Positions 26,693 to 34,376 of a DNA stretch of 64,000 nucleotides are shown here, in pieces (positions within the stretch are counted from its first letter, which is position 1; every line of letters starts with the position of its first letter). Made by a program: the position numbers and the translations under genes. The notes under the pieces were generated by a model that was not told where the DNA came from, searched no databases, and saw nothing but the letters and a program-made list of their open reading frames with translations. The DNA comes from Thermoleophilaceae bacterium (GTDB lineage Bacteria; Actinomycetota; Thermoleophilia; Solirubrobacterales; Thermoleophilaceae): positions 1-64,000 of the forward strand of contig JAICJV010000001.1 in assembly GCA_025928265.1 (NCBI GenBank), written 5' to 3'.

Positions 26693-27360
26693 TTGTACCT
26701 GATCTCGAACCGCACCCCCCGGCGGCGCCGCCTGCCGGCCGCGACCAGGCCGAGCACGACCGCCGCTGCAGCCACGCCGGCGCCCGCCGCCGCCGGAACG
26801 CGGCTCGTGGCGGCGTCCGGCTCGGCGGCGGGGCTCGGAGCAGCCTTGCGCGGCGGCGAGGAGGGTCGCGACGCCGGTTCGGGCTCCGGATGGGCAGAGG
26901 AGGGCGCCGGGCGCGACGCGCGCTCGGCGAGGCTCTTCTCGAGAGTCTGGGCGAGGTCGCGCAGGAGTCGCTCCGCCTCCGGCCGCGCGGACTCCTCCGA
27001 CACGCCGGGTGCTGCGACGCGGCCGTCGAGCGAGACGGCGACCTCGGCCGAGTCGCCCGAGCCGGAGACGCTGCCGCGCAGCGTCCCGGTGGCAAAGCCC
27101 GGGCCGGCGGCCTCACGCACGCGCAGCCGGCAGCTGGCGCGGCGGCCGTCCTCGTCGATGTCGAGCGGCTTGAGGACACCGATGCAGTCGATCGCGCCAG
27201 CGCCGATCTGCGGCCGCAGCGCGCCCTGCAGAGTCGCGTCGCCGTTGACGCGCTCGAGCGCGGACCCGGGGAGGCACGCGGCCAGCGCGCCCAGGTCGGT
27301 CAGCTCCGCCCACACGCGATCGGCCGGCGCGGCGACCCTGAAGTTCGTCTCGACGATCAT
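26686..27360 (-). CDS. CoxG-like SRPBCC protein with C-terminal membrane anchor
   Basis: Protein of 224 residues: an SRPBCC/START-like domain of the CO-dehydrogenase subunit G family (about 1-145; MIVETNFRVAAPADRVWAEL, ACLPGSALERV), a Pro/Ala/Ser linker (about 150-190) and a hydrophobic C-terminal helix followed by RRRRRG. CoxG-type proteins help recruit or anchor molybdenum hydroxylases at the membrane. First gene of the seven-gene operon, whose promoter region holds one copy of the island's 16-base site. It is a paralogue of the divergent gene at 27431. Confidence 0.85.
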   Translation of the reverse strand: MIVETNFRVAAPADRVWAELTDLGALAACLPGSALERVNGDATLQGALRPQIGAGAIDCIGVLKPLDIDEDGRRASCRLRVREAAGPGFATGTLRGSVSGSGDSAEVAVSLDGRVAAPGVSEESARPEAERLLRDLAQTLEKSLAERASRPAPSSAHPEPEPASRPSSPPRKAAPSPAAEPDAATSRVPAAAGAGVAAAAVVLGLVAAGRRRRRGVRFEIRYKW

Positions 27361-27383
27361 TCGCTCACTCCCCCGGTGCCAAA

Positions 27384-27399
27384 AGTATAATGTTGGACT
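27384..27399 (+). promoter_or_regulatory. Island regulatory site A
   Basis: AGTATAATGTTGGACT, one copy of the shared 16-base site. It sits in a larger inverted repeat, AAAGT at 27382-27386 and ACTTT at 27397-27401. It contains an exact TATAAT hexamer. It lies in the divergent region between the two CoxG-like genes, 24 bases from one start and 32 from the other. Confidence 0.6.
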
Positions 27400-27430
27400 T
27401 TAGCGCGTAGGGCGACTTCCGGGGAGAGAA

Positions 27431-28123
27431 ATGAAGCTTCAGAACGAGTTCACCGTTCACGTCCCGCTCGAGCGGGCCTGGGAGACGCTCCTCGACATCG
27501 AACGCGTCGCCGGATTCCTCCCCGGCGCGAAGATCGAGCCGGCCTCCGACGACGGCGTCTTCCACGGCTCGATGAAGGTCAAGGTCGGCCCGATGACCGT
27601 CAACTACCAGGGCACCGCGAAGCTGGCGTCCGTCGACGAGCAGGCGCACGTGGCCGACATCGAGGTCCGCGCGAAGGAGGCGAAGGGCCAGGGCACGGCC
27701 GCCGCGGTCATCCGCAACAGCCTGGTGCACGAGAACGGCGCCACGCGCGTGATCGCGGAGACCGACCTCCAGGTGACGGGCCGCCAGGCGCAGTTCGGCC
27801 GGGCGATCATGCAGGACGTTGCCAGCCGGATGCTGGGCGACTTCGCGAAGCGCTTCGAGGCATACCTGGCCGAGGGCGACGGCGCTGCGGCGCCGGCTGC
27901 CGCAAACGGATCGCCAGGCACCGGGGCGCCCGCCGCGCCGGGCCCGGCTCCCAGCGCCCCGGAGCCGGAGGACGCCCTCGACCTCGGGAACGTGCTCGGC
28001 CAGACCCCGATCGTGCGCTACGGCATCCCCGTGGCCGCCGCGCTCGTGCTGCTGCTCGTATTCGCGCTCGCCGCACGCGGCCGCCGCCGCGGGCTCAGCG
28101 TGAACTTCGGGATTCAGCTCTAG
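27431..28123 (+). CDS. CoxG-like SRPBCC protein with C-terminal membrane anchor
   Basis: Protein of 230 residues with the same layout as its divergent paralogue: a CoxG/SRPBCC domain (about 1-150; FTVHVPLERAWETLLDIERV, AGFLPGAKIE), an Ala/Pro linker (about 152-195) and a single hydrophobic segment (about 200-220) with a short basic tail. Probably docks a molybdenum hydroxylase to the membrane. ATG 27431 has GGGGAGAG just upstream. Its TAG stop shares the CTAG tetranucleotide with the stop of the convergent M20 gene. Confidence 0.87.
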   Translation: MKLQNEFTVHVPLERAWETLLDIERVAGFLPGAKIEPASDDGVFHGSMKVKVGPMTVNYQGTAKLASVDEQAHVADIEVRAKEAKGQGTAAAVIRNSLVHENGATRVIAETDLQVTGRQAQFGRAIMQDVASRMLGDFAKRFEAYLAEGDGAAAPAAANGSPGTGAPAAPGPAPSAPEPEDALDLGNVLGQTPIVRYGIPVAAALVLLLVFALAARGRRRGLSVNFGIQL

Positions 28124-29388
28124 CGCGGGCCGCACATCGCCAGCGCCGTGAGGGCGTAGACGCGCGACGCGCGCAGCAGGTCCGCCTTGCGGACCGCGAA
28201 CGTGCCGGCGCCCGCGACCCCCGGCGGGCCGTAGGTCAGCGACGGGATTCCCGCCTCGTTGAACACGTTGTGATCGCGCCACATGCTGCACTCCGGCGGC
28301 GTAGCGATCTCCGTGTCGGCGTCGAACTCGAAGCGATGCGCGGCGTCGAGCGCGTCCGAGAGCGGCTCGATGCCCTCGGCCTCCCAGCCGGGCCGGTCGA
28401 CGAACTGCTCGACCGTGCCCTCGAGCCCGAGCTCGTCGAGCAGCGCGCGAAGCTCGTGCCGGATCGCGCCGCCGTCCTGTCCCGGAACGGTGCGGATGTC
28501 GAGGTAGAGCATGCAGACCTCGGGGTTCTGGAGGACGAGCCACGGCTGACCGGCGCGGATCGCCGAGACGTTCACCCGCGGCACCACGGTCCCGCCCGGC
28601 GACTCGTAGGTGTGGCGCCGCTCGTACTCGAGCGCCCAGTCCTCGAGCCGGGCGATGAGCGGCATCGCTCGGACGATCGCGTTCGGGTGCTCCCCCGGCG
28701 CGTAGGGCCGGCTGACGTACGGCGTGTAGAGCACCGGCCCGCCGTACACCGTGATCTTGTAGAAGGCCTTGCCCGCCTCGATCCAGCCCTTGCGGAAGGC
28801 CGTGGCCTCGGCGCACACGCAGAAGCCGGCGCGCGGGCTGTGGTTCACGAGGTAGCGCGCGCCCACCTCCTTGCTCAGGTAGCGCTTGCCCTGGAACTCG
28901 TCGACCGGCTCCTGGCCGATCTCGCCCGCGACCATCGTCAGGTAGATGCTCCCGTCGAGCTTCACGCCCGCGTCGCGGATCGCCTTCGCCGCCAGCATCC
29001 ACGCCGCCATCGGGCCCTTGTCGTTCACCACCGGGTTGCCGATCAGGAGGTCGCCGTCCTCGCGCCCGAGGTGGTAGTCGCGGTTCCCGGGGTCGCGCCA
29101 GATCAGGTGGTCGTCGCGGCGCATCCAGGTGTCGATATGGCTGTTGAAGGCCAGCGCCGGCCCGGTGCCGGAGCCGGGGACCTCCGCGAACACGTTGAAG
29201 CGGTCCTCGAACATCCCCACGCGGCGCGGCGCGAAGCCCTCGTCGGCCAGCCACCGGTAGATGAGCTCGGCGCTCTCGCCCTCCCCGCCGGGCGGCGCCT
29301 CGACGCTCGTCACATGCAGCGCCAGCTCGACGAGATCACGCTCCTCGATCCGCGCGAGGACGGCGTCCGCTGCGGCCTGGTCGATCAT
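28120..29388 (-). CDS. M20-family metallohydrolase a
   Basis: Zinc-dependent amidohydrolase or deacylase of 422 residues, ArgE/DapE-like fold. Metal-site motifs: FNSHIDTW (HxD), NPVVNDKGPMAAW (Asp), VAGEIGQEPVDEF (catalytic Glu), and a C-terminal histidine region SMWRDHNVFNEAGI. It is a clear paralogue of the equally long protein at 56863. The ATG overlaps the upstream amidohydrolase stop (ATGA), and it is the last gene of the large-subunit 3 operon. Likely removes an amide or carbamoyl group from a linear intermediate. Confidence 0.88.
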   Translation of the reverse strand: MIDQAAADAVLARIEERDLVELALHVTSVEAPPGGEGESAELIYRWLADEGFAPRRVGMFEDRFNVFAEVPGSGTGPALAFNSHIDTWMRRDDHLIWRDPGNRDYHLGREDGDLLIGNPVVNDKGPMAAWMLAAKAIRDAGVKLDGSIYLTMVAGEIGQEPVDEFQGKRYLSKEVGARYLVNHSPRAGFCVCAEATAFRKGWIEAGKAFYKITVYGGPVLYTPYVSRPYAPGEHPNAIVRAMPLIARLEDWALEYERRHTYESPGGTVVPRVNVSAIRAGQPWLVLQNPEVCMLYLDIRTVPGQDGGAIRHELRALLDELGLEGTVEQFVDRPGWEAEGIEPLSDALDAAHRFEFDADTEIATPPECSMWRDHNVFNEAGIPSLTYGPPGVAGAGTFAVRKADLLRASRVYALTALAMCGPR

Positions 29389-30842
29389 GCCGTGGCTCCC
29401 CTCTCGAAGACGTGCGGCCGCGTGTGGTCGTCGGGCCAGAAGCGCGCGTCCCATTCCCGCGAGAGCTCGACGAAGCGCGGCGCCTCGCGCTGCATCGCGC
29501 GCAGGACCTCCGCCTCGTCGAGCGTGAGCACCTCGCCACCGCGCACCACGACCCGGCCATCCACGACCACCGTGTGCACGAGATTGCCGGTGCCGGAGTA
29601 GACGAGGTTCGCCACGATGTTGTCCTCGTGCCACGGGATCATCTCGGGGCGCATCAGGTCGAGCACGATCAGGTCCGCGCGCTTGCCCTCCTCGAGCGAT
29701 CCGATCTCGTCCTCGAGCAGCATCGCGCGCGCCGATCCGATCGTGGCGAGCTCGAGCGCCTGGTAGGGCGAGACGAGCGTCCAGTCGAGCCGCGCCTCCT
29801 TGTGCCCCGTGGCCGCCAGGTGGACCTCGCGGAACATGTCGAGGAAGCAGGCCGCGGCCGGTCCGTCGGTGCCGAGGCCGACCGTCGCGCCCGCGCCGAT
29901 CAGCTCCGGGAAGCGGCCCTTGGAGAACGCACCGTAGGCGCCCTTCATGCTCGCGCTGGGACAGTGGATGGCCGCGGCGCCAGTGTCCATCAGGAGCTGC
30001 ACCTCGTCGTCCGACAGCCACGCCATGTGGGTGCCGACGAAGCGGCGCCCGAGGATGCCGAGCGAGGCGAAGCGCTCGATCGGCCGCGAGCCGAACCGCA
30101 GCCCGTGGGCCTCGATGTCCTCGCGGTCCACGTTCGAGTGCGTGACGATGCCGACGCCGAAGCGCTCGGCGAGCTCCATCGCCCCCACGCACAGCTCGTC
30201 GGAGGACGAGGTCACCTGGATCGGGCACGGCCAGGCGCGCACCCGGCCGCCGGCCGCGCCGTCGAAGCGCGCCATGAACGCCTCGGCGTGCTCGAGGTTC
30301 TCACGCGTGACGCGGTCCGAGCGGCTCAGGAACTCCGCGAGGTCGTCCTGCACGTCGGCCATCGCGCGCGCCAGCACCGCGCGCATCCCCGACGCCTCCA
30401 CGCCCGCGACGGCGGCCTCCTCCAGCTCCTGGTAGGTGCCGCAGTCGAGGAACGCGGTGGTCCCCGTCTTGAGCATCTCGATGCTCGTGAACTGCGTGCC
30501 GAGGTAGTAGTTGTCCGGGTTGAGGCCGCGCGAGGTCACGTAGAACTTCTTCTGGATCCAGGGCGTGAACGACAGGTCGTTCACGAGCCCGCGCGCGAAG
30601 GCGCCGAACAGGTGCATGTGCGTGTTCACGAGGCCCGGCATCACGAGCTGCTCGCGCGCGTCGATCGTCTCGCGCGGGGCGAAGCGCGCACGCAGCTCGG
30701 CCGTCGGGCCGACGGCGGCGATGCGTCCCCCGTCGATCGCCACCGCGCCGTCCATCAGCAGGTCGTCCGGCCCCGTCATCGGGAGCACGACCGCGTTCTC
30801 CACGAGCAGCTCGACCGCCGTGCGTTCCGCCGTGTCAGCCAC
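29385..30842 (-). CDS. Amidohydrolase, ATZ/TRZ deaminase type
   Basis: Metal-dependent deaminase/hydrolase of 485 residues related to 8-oxoguanine deaminase, SAH deaminase and triazine hydrolases. It has PGLVNTHMHLFGAFARG (HxH), GIVTHSNVDRED (His), FVGTHMAWLSDDE (His) and GLGTDGPAAACFL (Asp). An aminated N-heterocycle is the likely substrate type. GTG 30842 with GGAGG upstream overlaps the preceding gene by eight bases. It sits between the cytosine-deaminase-like gene and the M20 gene in one operon. Confidence 0.88.
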   Translation of the reverse strand: MADTAERTAVELLVENAVVLPMTGPDDLLMDGAVAIDGGRIAAVGPTAELRARFAPRETIDAREQLVMPGLVNTHMHLFGAFARGLVNDLSFTPWIQKKFYVTSRGLNPDNYYLGTQFTSIEMLKTGTTAFLDCGTYQELEEAAVAGVEASGMRAVLARAMADVQDDLAEFLSRSDRVTRENLEHAEAFMARFDGAAGGRVRAWPCPIQVTSSSDELCVGAMELAERFGVGIVTHSNVDREDIEAHGLRFGSRPIERFASLGILGRRFVGTHMAWLSDDEVQLLMDTGAAAIHCPSASMKGAYGAFSKGRFPELIGAGATVGLGTDGPAAACFLDMFREVHLAATGHKEARLDWTLVSPYQALELATIGSARAMLLEDEIGSLEEGKRADLIVLDLMRPEMIPWHEDNIVANLVYSGTGNLVHTVVVDGRVVVRGGEVLTLDEAEVLRAMQREAPRFVELSREWDARFWPDDHTRPHVFERGATA

Positions 30843-32091
30843 CGCTCACCTCCGCGCCGGTGTGAAGGGTCGACTCGAGCCGGCTCTCGGCCATCAGCCG
30901 CCCGCCGTAGAACACGAGCCTGCGCGGCGGCACGAGCCGCAGCGCCTCGCGCACGGTGGGCGCGTCGATGACCACGAGGTCGGCGCGGTCGCCCGGCTCG
31001 ACGCCGTAGCCGTCGAGCCTCATCGCGCGCGCCGCGTTGTAGGTGATCATGTCGAACACCGTCTCGAGCTCGGGCAGGTAGGTGAGCTGCGCGACGTGCG
31101 CCGTGTACTGCCCCACCTCGATCTGGTCGGGCTTGCCGAACGGGTAGTACGGGTCGTTCACGTCGTCCTGGGCGGAGAGCACGTTGACGCCCGCGTCGAG
31201 CAGCTCGCGCACGCGCGTGATCCCGCGGCGGACCAGGCCGCGGTCGCCGCGCCCGTCGAGGACCAGGCTGATCTGCGTGTTCGACATGATCGAGATCCCG
31301 GCGTCGCGCACGTAGCCGATGACGCGCGCAGCATGGTTGTCGTCGTAGGCCGCGAGCGCGCCGCAGTGGCTGGCGCTGACGCGGCCCTGGTAGCCCTCCT
31401 CGATCGTGCGCACCGCGAGGTACTCGAGGCTGCGCGAGTACGGGTCGTCGGTGTCGTCCGCGAGCATGTGGACGTCCCTGCCCGTGCGCTTGGCGAGGTC
31501 GAAGCAGAAGTCGATGTGCTCCTCGACGTGGCGGTCGAGCCGCTCGTACCAGGGCAGGCCGCCGACCACGTCGCAGCCCAGGTCCATCGCCTCCTCCATG
31601 AGCTTGTCGCAGCCGGGATCGCGAATGATCGCCTCCTGCGGGAACGCGACGACCTCGAAGGTGATCATGCCCTCGAAGCGGCGCTTGAGCTCGAGCAGGC
31701 CCTGCACCGGCACGAGCCCGCCCACGGTGTCGACGTCCGCGAACCCGCGGATGGCCGTGGTGCCGTTCACGATCGCGGCCTCCACGACGGGCGCCGCGCG
31801 GTCGGCGATCTCCTCGACGGTGTAGGACCGCTTGTGGTCCCAGGTGATCTCGATCGCCTCCTGGAGCGTCTGCGACTCGTTCTGGCGCATGACGTCGCCG
31901 AGCATGCACTTGTCGAGGTGCTGGTGGGCGTTCACGAGGCCCGGCACGAGCAGCCCTCCGCCGCCGTCGTGCTCGCGGTCGGCCGAGTCGGCGATCTCGG
32001 GCTCGACTGCGGCGATGCGGTCACCGTCGACGGCGACGTCGAACGAGCCCTCGCGGCCGCGCAGGCGGACGTTACGGATGATCTGCTTCAA
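30835..32091 (-). CDS. Amidohydrolase, cytosine-deaminase type
   Basis: Metallohydrolase of 418 residues aligned by eye with CodA: GLVNAHQHLDK (HxH), a DVH segment followed two residues later than in E. coli CodA by ADDTDDPYSRS (Asp where CodA has the catalytic Glu), VSASHCGALAAYDD (His) and RGITRVRELL with QDDVNDPYYPFG (metal Asp). It may hydrolyse an N-C bond in a hydroxylated pyrimidine- or triazine-like ring. TTG 32091 overlaps the large-subunit 2 stop (TTGA). Confidence 0.87.
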   Translation of the reverse strand: MKQIIRNVRLRGREGSFDVAVDGDRIAAVEPEIADSADREHDGGGGLLVPGLVNAHQHLDKCMLGDVMRQNESQTLQEAIEITWDHKRSYTVEEIADRAAPVVEAAIVNGTTAIRGFADVDTVGGLVPVQGLLELKRRFEGMITFEVVAFPQEAIIRDPGCDKLMEEAMDLGCDVVGGLPWYERLDRHVEEHIDFCFDLAKRTGRDVHMLADDTDDPYSRSLEYLAVRTIEEGYQGRVSASHCGALAAYDDNHAARVIGYVRDAGISIMSNTQISLVLDGRGDRGLVRRGITRVRELLDAGVNVLSAQDDVNDPYYPFGKPDQIEVGQYTAHVAQLTYLPELETVFDMITYNAARAMRLDGYGVEPGDRADLVVIDAPTVREALRLVPPRRLVFYGGRLMAESRLESTLHTGAEVSGG

Positions 32092-34376
32092 GAGCTGCTC
32101 ACTCCTTGTGGTCGGTCGATGACTTCGAGGATCGCGTCGGGGCGCAGCGGCAGGCGCGACAGCACGGCGTCGTCGCCGAGCGCGTCCGCGACGGCGTTCG
32201 CGATCGCCGCGCCGGAGCCGACGATCCCGCCCTCCCCGGCGGCCTTTGCTCCGAGCGGATTGCCGGTCGAGTGATCCCAGTGCGGCAGGTTGAGCTGGAT
32301 GGTCTGGACGCGCGGCACCTCGGTCGCGGTCGGCATCAGGTAGTCCATGAACGACGTGGCGAGCGGCTGGCCCTGGGGGTCGTAGGCGAGCTCCTCGAAG
32401 AGCGTCCCGCCCACGCCCTGTGCCGCGCCGCCCACGAGCTGGCCGTCCACCAGCTGCGGGTTCACCGCCTGGCCGATGTCCTGGCACACGACCATGCGGA
32501 GGACCGCCACCGCGCCGGTCTCCGCGTCGACCTCGACCTCGGCCAGGCATGCGCCCATGTCGAACGTCGGCAGCGGCTTCTCGAAGCGGTGCTCGCCGGT
32601 GCACCCCAGCTCCCGGATCGGGATGCCGCGCCCGGGGTTGCCGCGCGGCTGCACGACCGCACCGGGGGCGACCTCGAGGTCGTCCTCGGCGATCTCGAGC
32701 CGCTCGGCCGCGGCGGTCAGCGCCTTGCGCTTGAGGTCCTCGACCGCGCCCACCACCGCGCCGCCGCCGACGATCGTGGTGCGGCTGGCGTACGCGCCGA
32801 ACCCCTGCGGCACGAGATCGGTGTCGCGGTGGCTTATCTCGACCTCGTCGAGCCGCACGCCGAGCGCGTCGGCCACAACCTGCGCCAGCGCCGTGCGCAC
32901 GCCCTGGCCGAGCGAGGCGATGCCCACGTGCGCGACCCAGCCCGCCGCCTCGCGGGGCTCGACCCACGCGTACTCGTACTTGCCGAACGCGGTCTCCTCG
33001 ACGTACGCGGCGGTTCCCACACCCGCGAGGCGGCCGTGCTCGCGGCGGGTGCGCGCATCATCGCGGAGGCGCGCGTAGGCGGCGCCATCGACGAGCGCGT
33101 CCACGACCTGCGGGAAGTCGCCGTTGTCGTAGACGACCGCCGGCGAGACGCCGGTCAGCTCCATCCGGTAGGGCATCGCGTCGACCTGCACCAGGTTGCG
33201 GCGGCGGAGCTCCGCCGGGTCGCTCCCGAGCGCCTGTGCCAGGCGGTCCACCATCCGCTCGCGGAAGAACGCCGCCTCGTACTGGCACGGCGCGCGGTAG
33301 GTCCCGGACGGGGTCTTGTTCGTCAGGACGCTGCGCGCCTCGATCTGGAAGCCCTCCCACACGTACGGCCCGGCAAGGTGGTGGACCAGCACCCACGGGA
33401 GGAGGAGCGTGCCGTGGGTGCGGGCGTAGGAACCCTGGTCCACCAGACACGACGCGCGGAAGCCCAGCAGGCGACCGTCCGCCGTCGCGCCGATCTCGAA
33501 GTCGCACCACGTCTCGCGCGAGTGGTTGATCGCCACGAAGTGCTCGCGCCTGTCCTCGACCCACTTGACGGGCCGTCCCAGCTGCATGGCCAGCCACGGG
33601 ATCAGGAAGTCCTCCGGGTAGAACTCGCCGCGCGCGCCGAAGCCGCCGCCCACGTCCGGCTCGACGAAGCGGATCCGCTCCTCGGGAATCCCGAGGAAGC
33701 CGGCGAGCAGCGTCCGGTTGAAGTGCTTGACCTTCGTCGGCCCCCACACCGTGAGGCGGCCGCCGGCGGCGTCGTAGTCGGCCAGCAGGCCGCGCGTCTC
33801 GATCGGGATCGCCGCATGGCGCTGCACGCGCAGGCGGTCGCGCACGACCGTGTCGGCCTCGCCAAGCAGCTCGCCGGCGTCGCGCCCCCACGTCGAATGG
33901 AGCACGTTGACCACGTTGCCGGTGAGCGCGCCGTCGTGCAGCGCGGGGGCGCCGGGCTCGGCGGCCGCGGGCCCGTCCATCAGCGGCGGCAGCTCCTCGA
34001 GCTCCACCTCCACCTCGGCGGCGGCGTCCTCGGCCGCGTACGGGTCGTCCGCGAGCACCACGGCGATCGGCTCGCCCACATAGCGGACGCGGTCGCGCGC
34101 GAGCGGCGGCTGGGTGACGGGCACCGCCTCGTCGGTGGGCATCATCCGCACGGGGATGCGCAGATCCGGGATGTCGGCGGCGGTGATGACCGCGGCCACG
34201 CCCGGGCGGCGCGCCGCGCCGGCGCGCACGGCCACGATCCGGCCGTGGGCCACCTCGCTGCGCACGATGCGCGCCACGAGCTGGCGGCCGCGGCCGAGGT
34301 CGTCCACGAACCGGCCGGTGCCGGTCAGGAACGGGCCGTCCTCGACCCGCGGCACCGACTCGCCGACGTAGGTCAC
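32088..34376 (-). CDS. Molybdenum hydroxylase large subunit 2
   Basis: XDH-family catalytic subunit of 762 residues. N terminus ESVPRVEDGPFLTGTGRFVD, cofactor motifs DVGGGFGARGEFYPEDF and ASLGQGVRT, substrate loop GTYRAPCQYEAAFF and catalytic Glu in GAKAAGEGGI. It belongs to the same subgroup as large subunits 1 and 3. The Cys in APCQYE differs from APGRYE and APGQYE in the others. GTG 34376 overlaps the large-subunit 3 stop (GTGA), so subunits 2 and 3 are made from one transcript. No 2Fe-2S or FAD subunit gene lies in the operon. Confidence 0.92.
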   Translation of the reverse strand: MTYVGESVPRVEDGPFLTGTGRFVDDLGRGRQLVARIVRSEVAHGRIVAVRAGAARRPGVAAVITAADIPDLRIPVRMMPTDEAVPVTQPPLARDRVRYVGEPIAVVLADDPYAAEDAAAEVEVELEELPPLMDGPAAAEPGAPALHDGALTGNVVNVLHSTWGRDAGELLGEADTVVRDRLRVQRHAAIPIETRGLLADYDAAGGRLTVWGPTKVKHFNRTLLAGFLGIPEERIRFVEPDVGGGFGARGEFYPEDFLIPWLAMQLGRPVKWVEDRREHFVAINHSRETWCDFEIGATADGRLLGFRASCLVDQGSYARTHGTLLLPWVLVHHLAGPYVWEGFQIEARSVLTNKTPSGTYRAPCQYEAAFFRERMVDRLAQALGSDPAELRRRNLVQVDAMPYRMELTGVSPAVVYDNGDFPQVVDALVDGAAYARLRDDARTRREHGRLAGVGTAAYVEETAFGKYEYAWVEPREAAGWVAHVGIASLGQGVRTALAQVVADALGVRLDEVEISHRDTDLVPQGFGAYASRTTIVGGGAVVGAVEDLKRKALTAAAERLEIAEDDLEVAPGAVVQPRGNPGRGIPIRELGCTGEHRFEKPLPTFDMGACLAEVEVDAETGAVAVLRMVVCQDIGQAVNPQLVDGQLVGGAAQGVGGTLFEELAYDPQGQPLATSFMDYLMPTATEVPRVQTIQLNLPHWDHSTGNPLGAKAAGEGGIVGSGAAIANAVADALGDDAVLSRLPLRPDAILEVIDRPQGVSSS

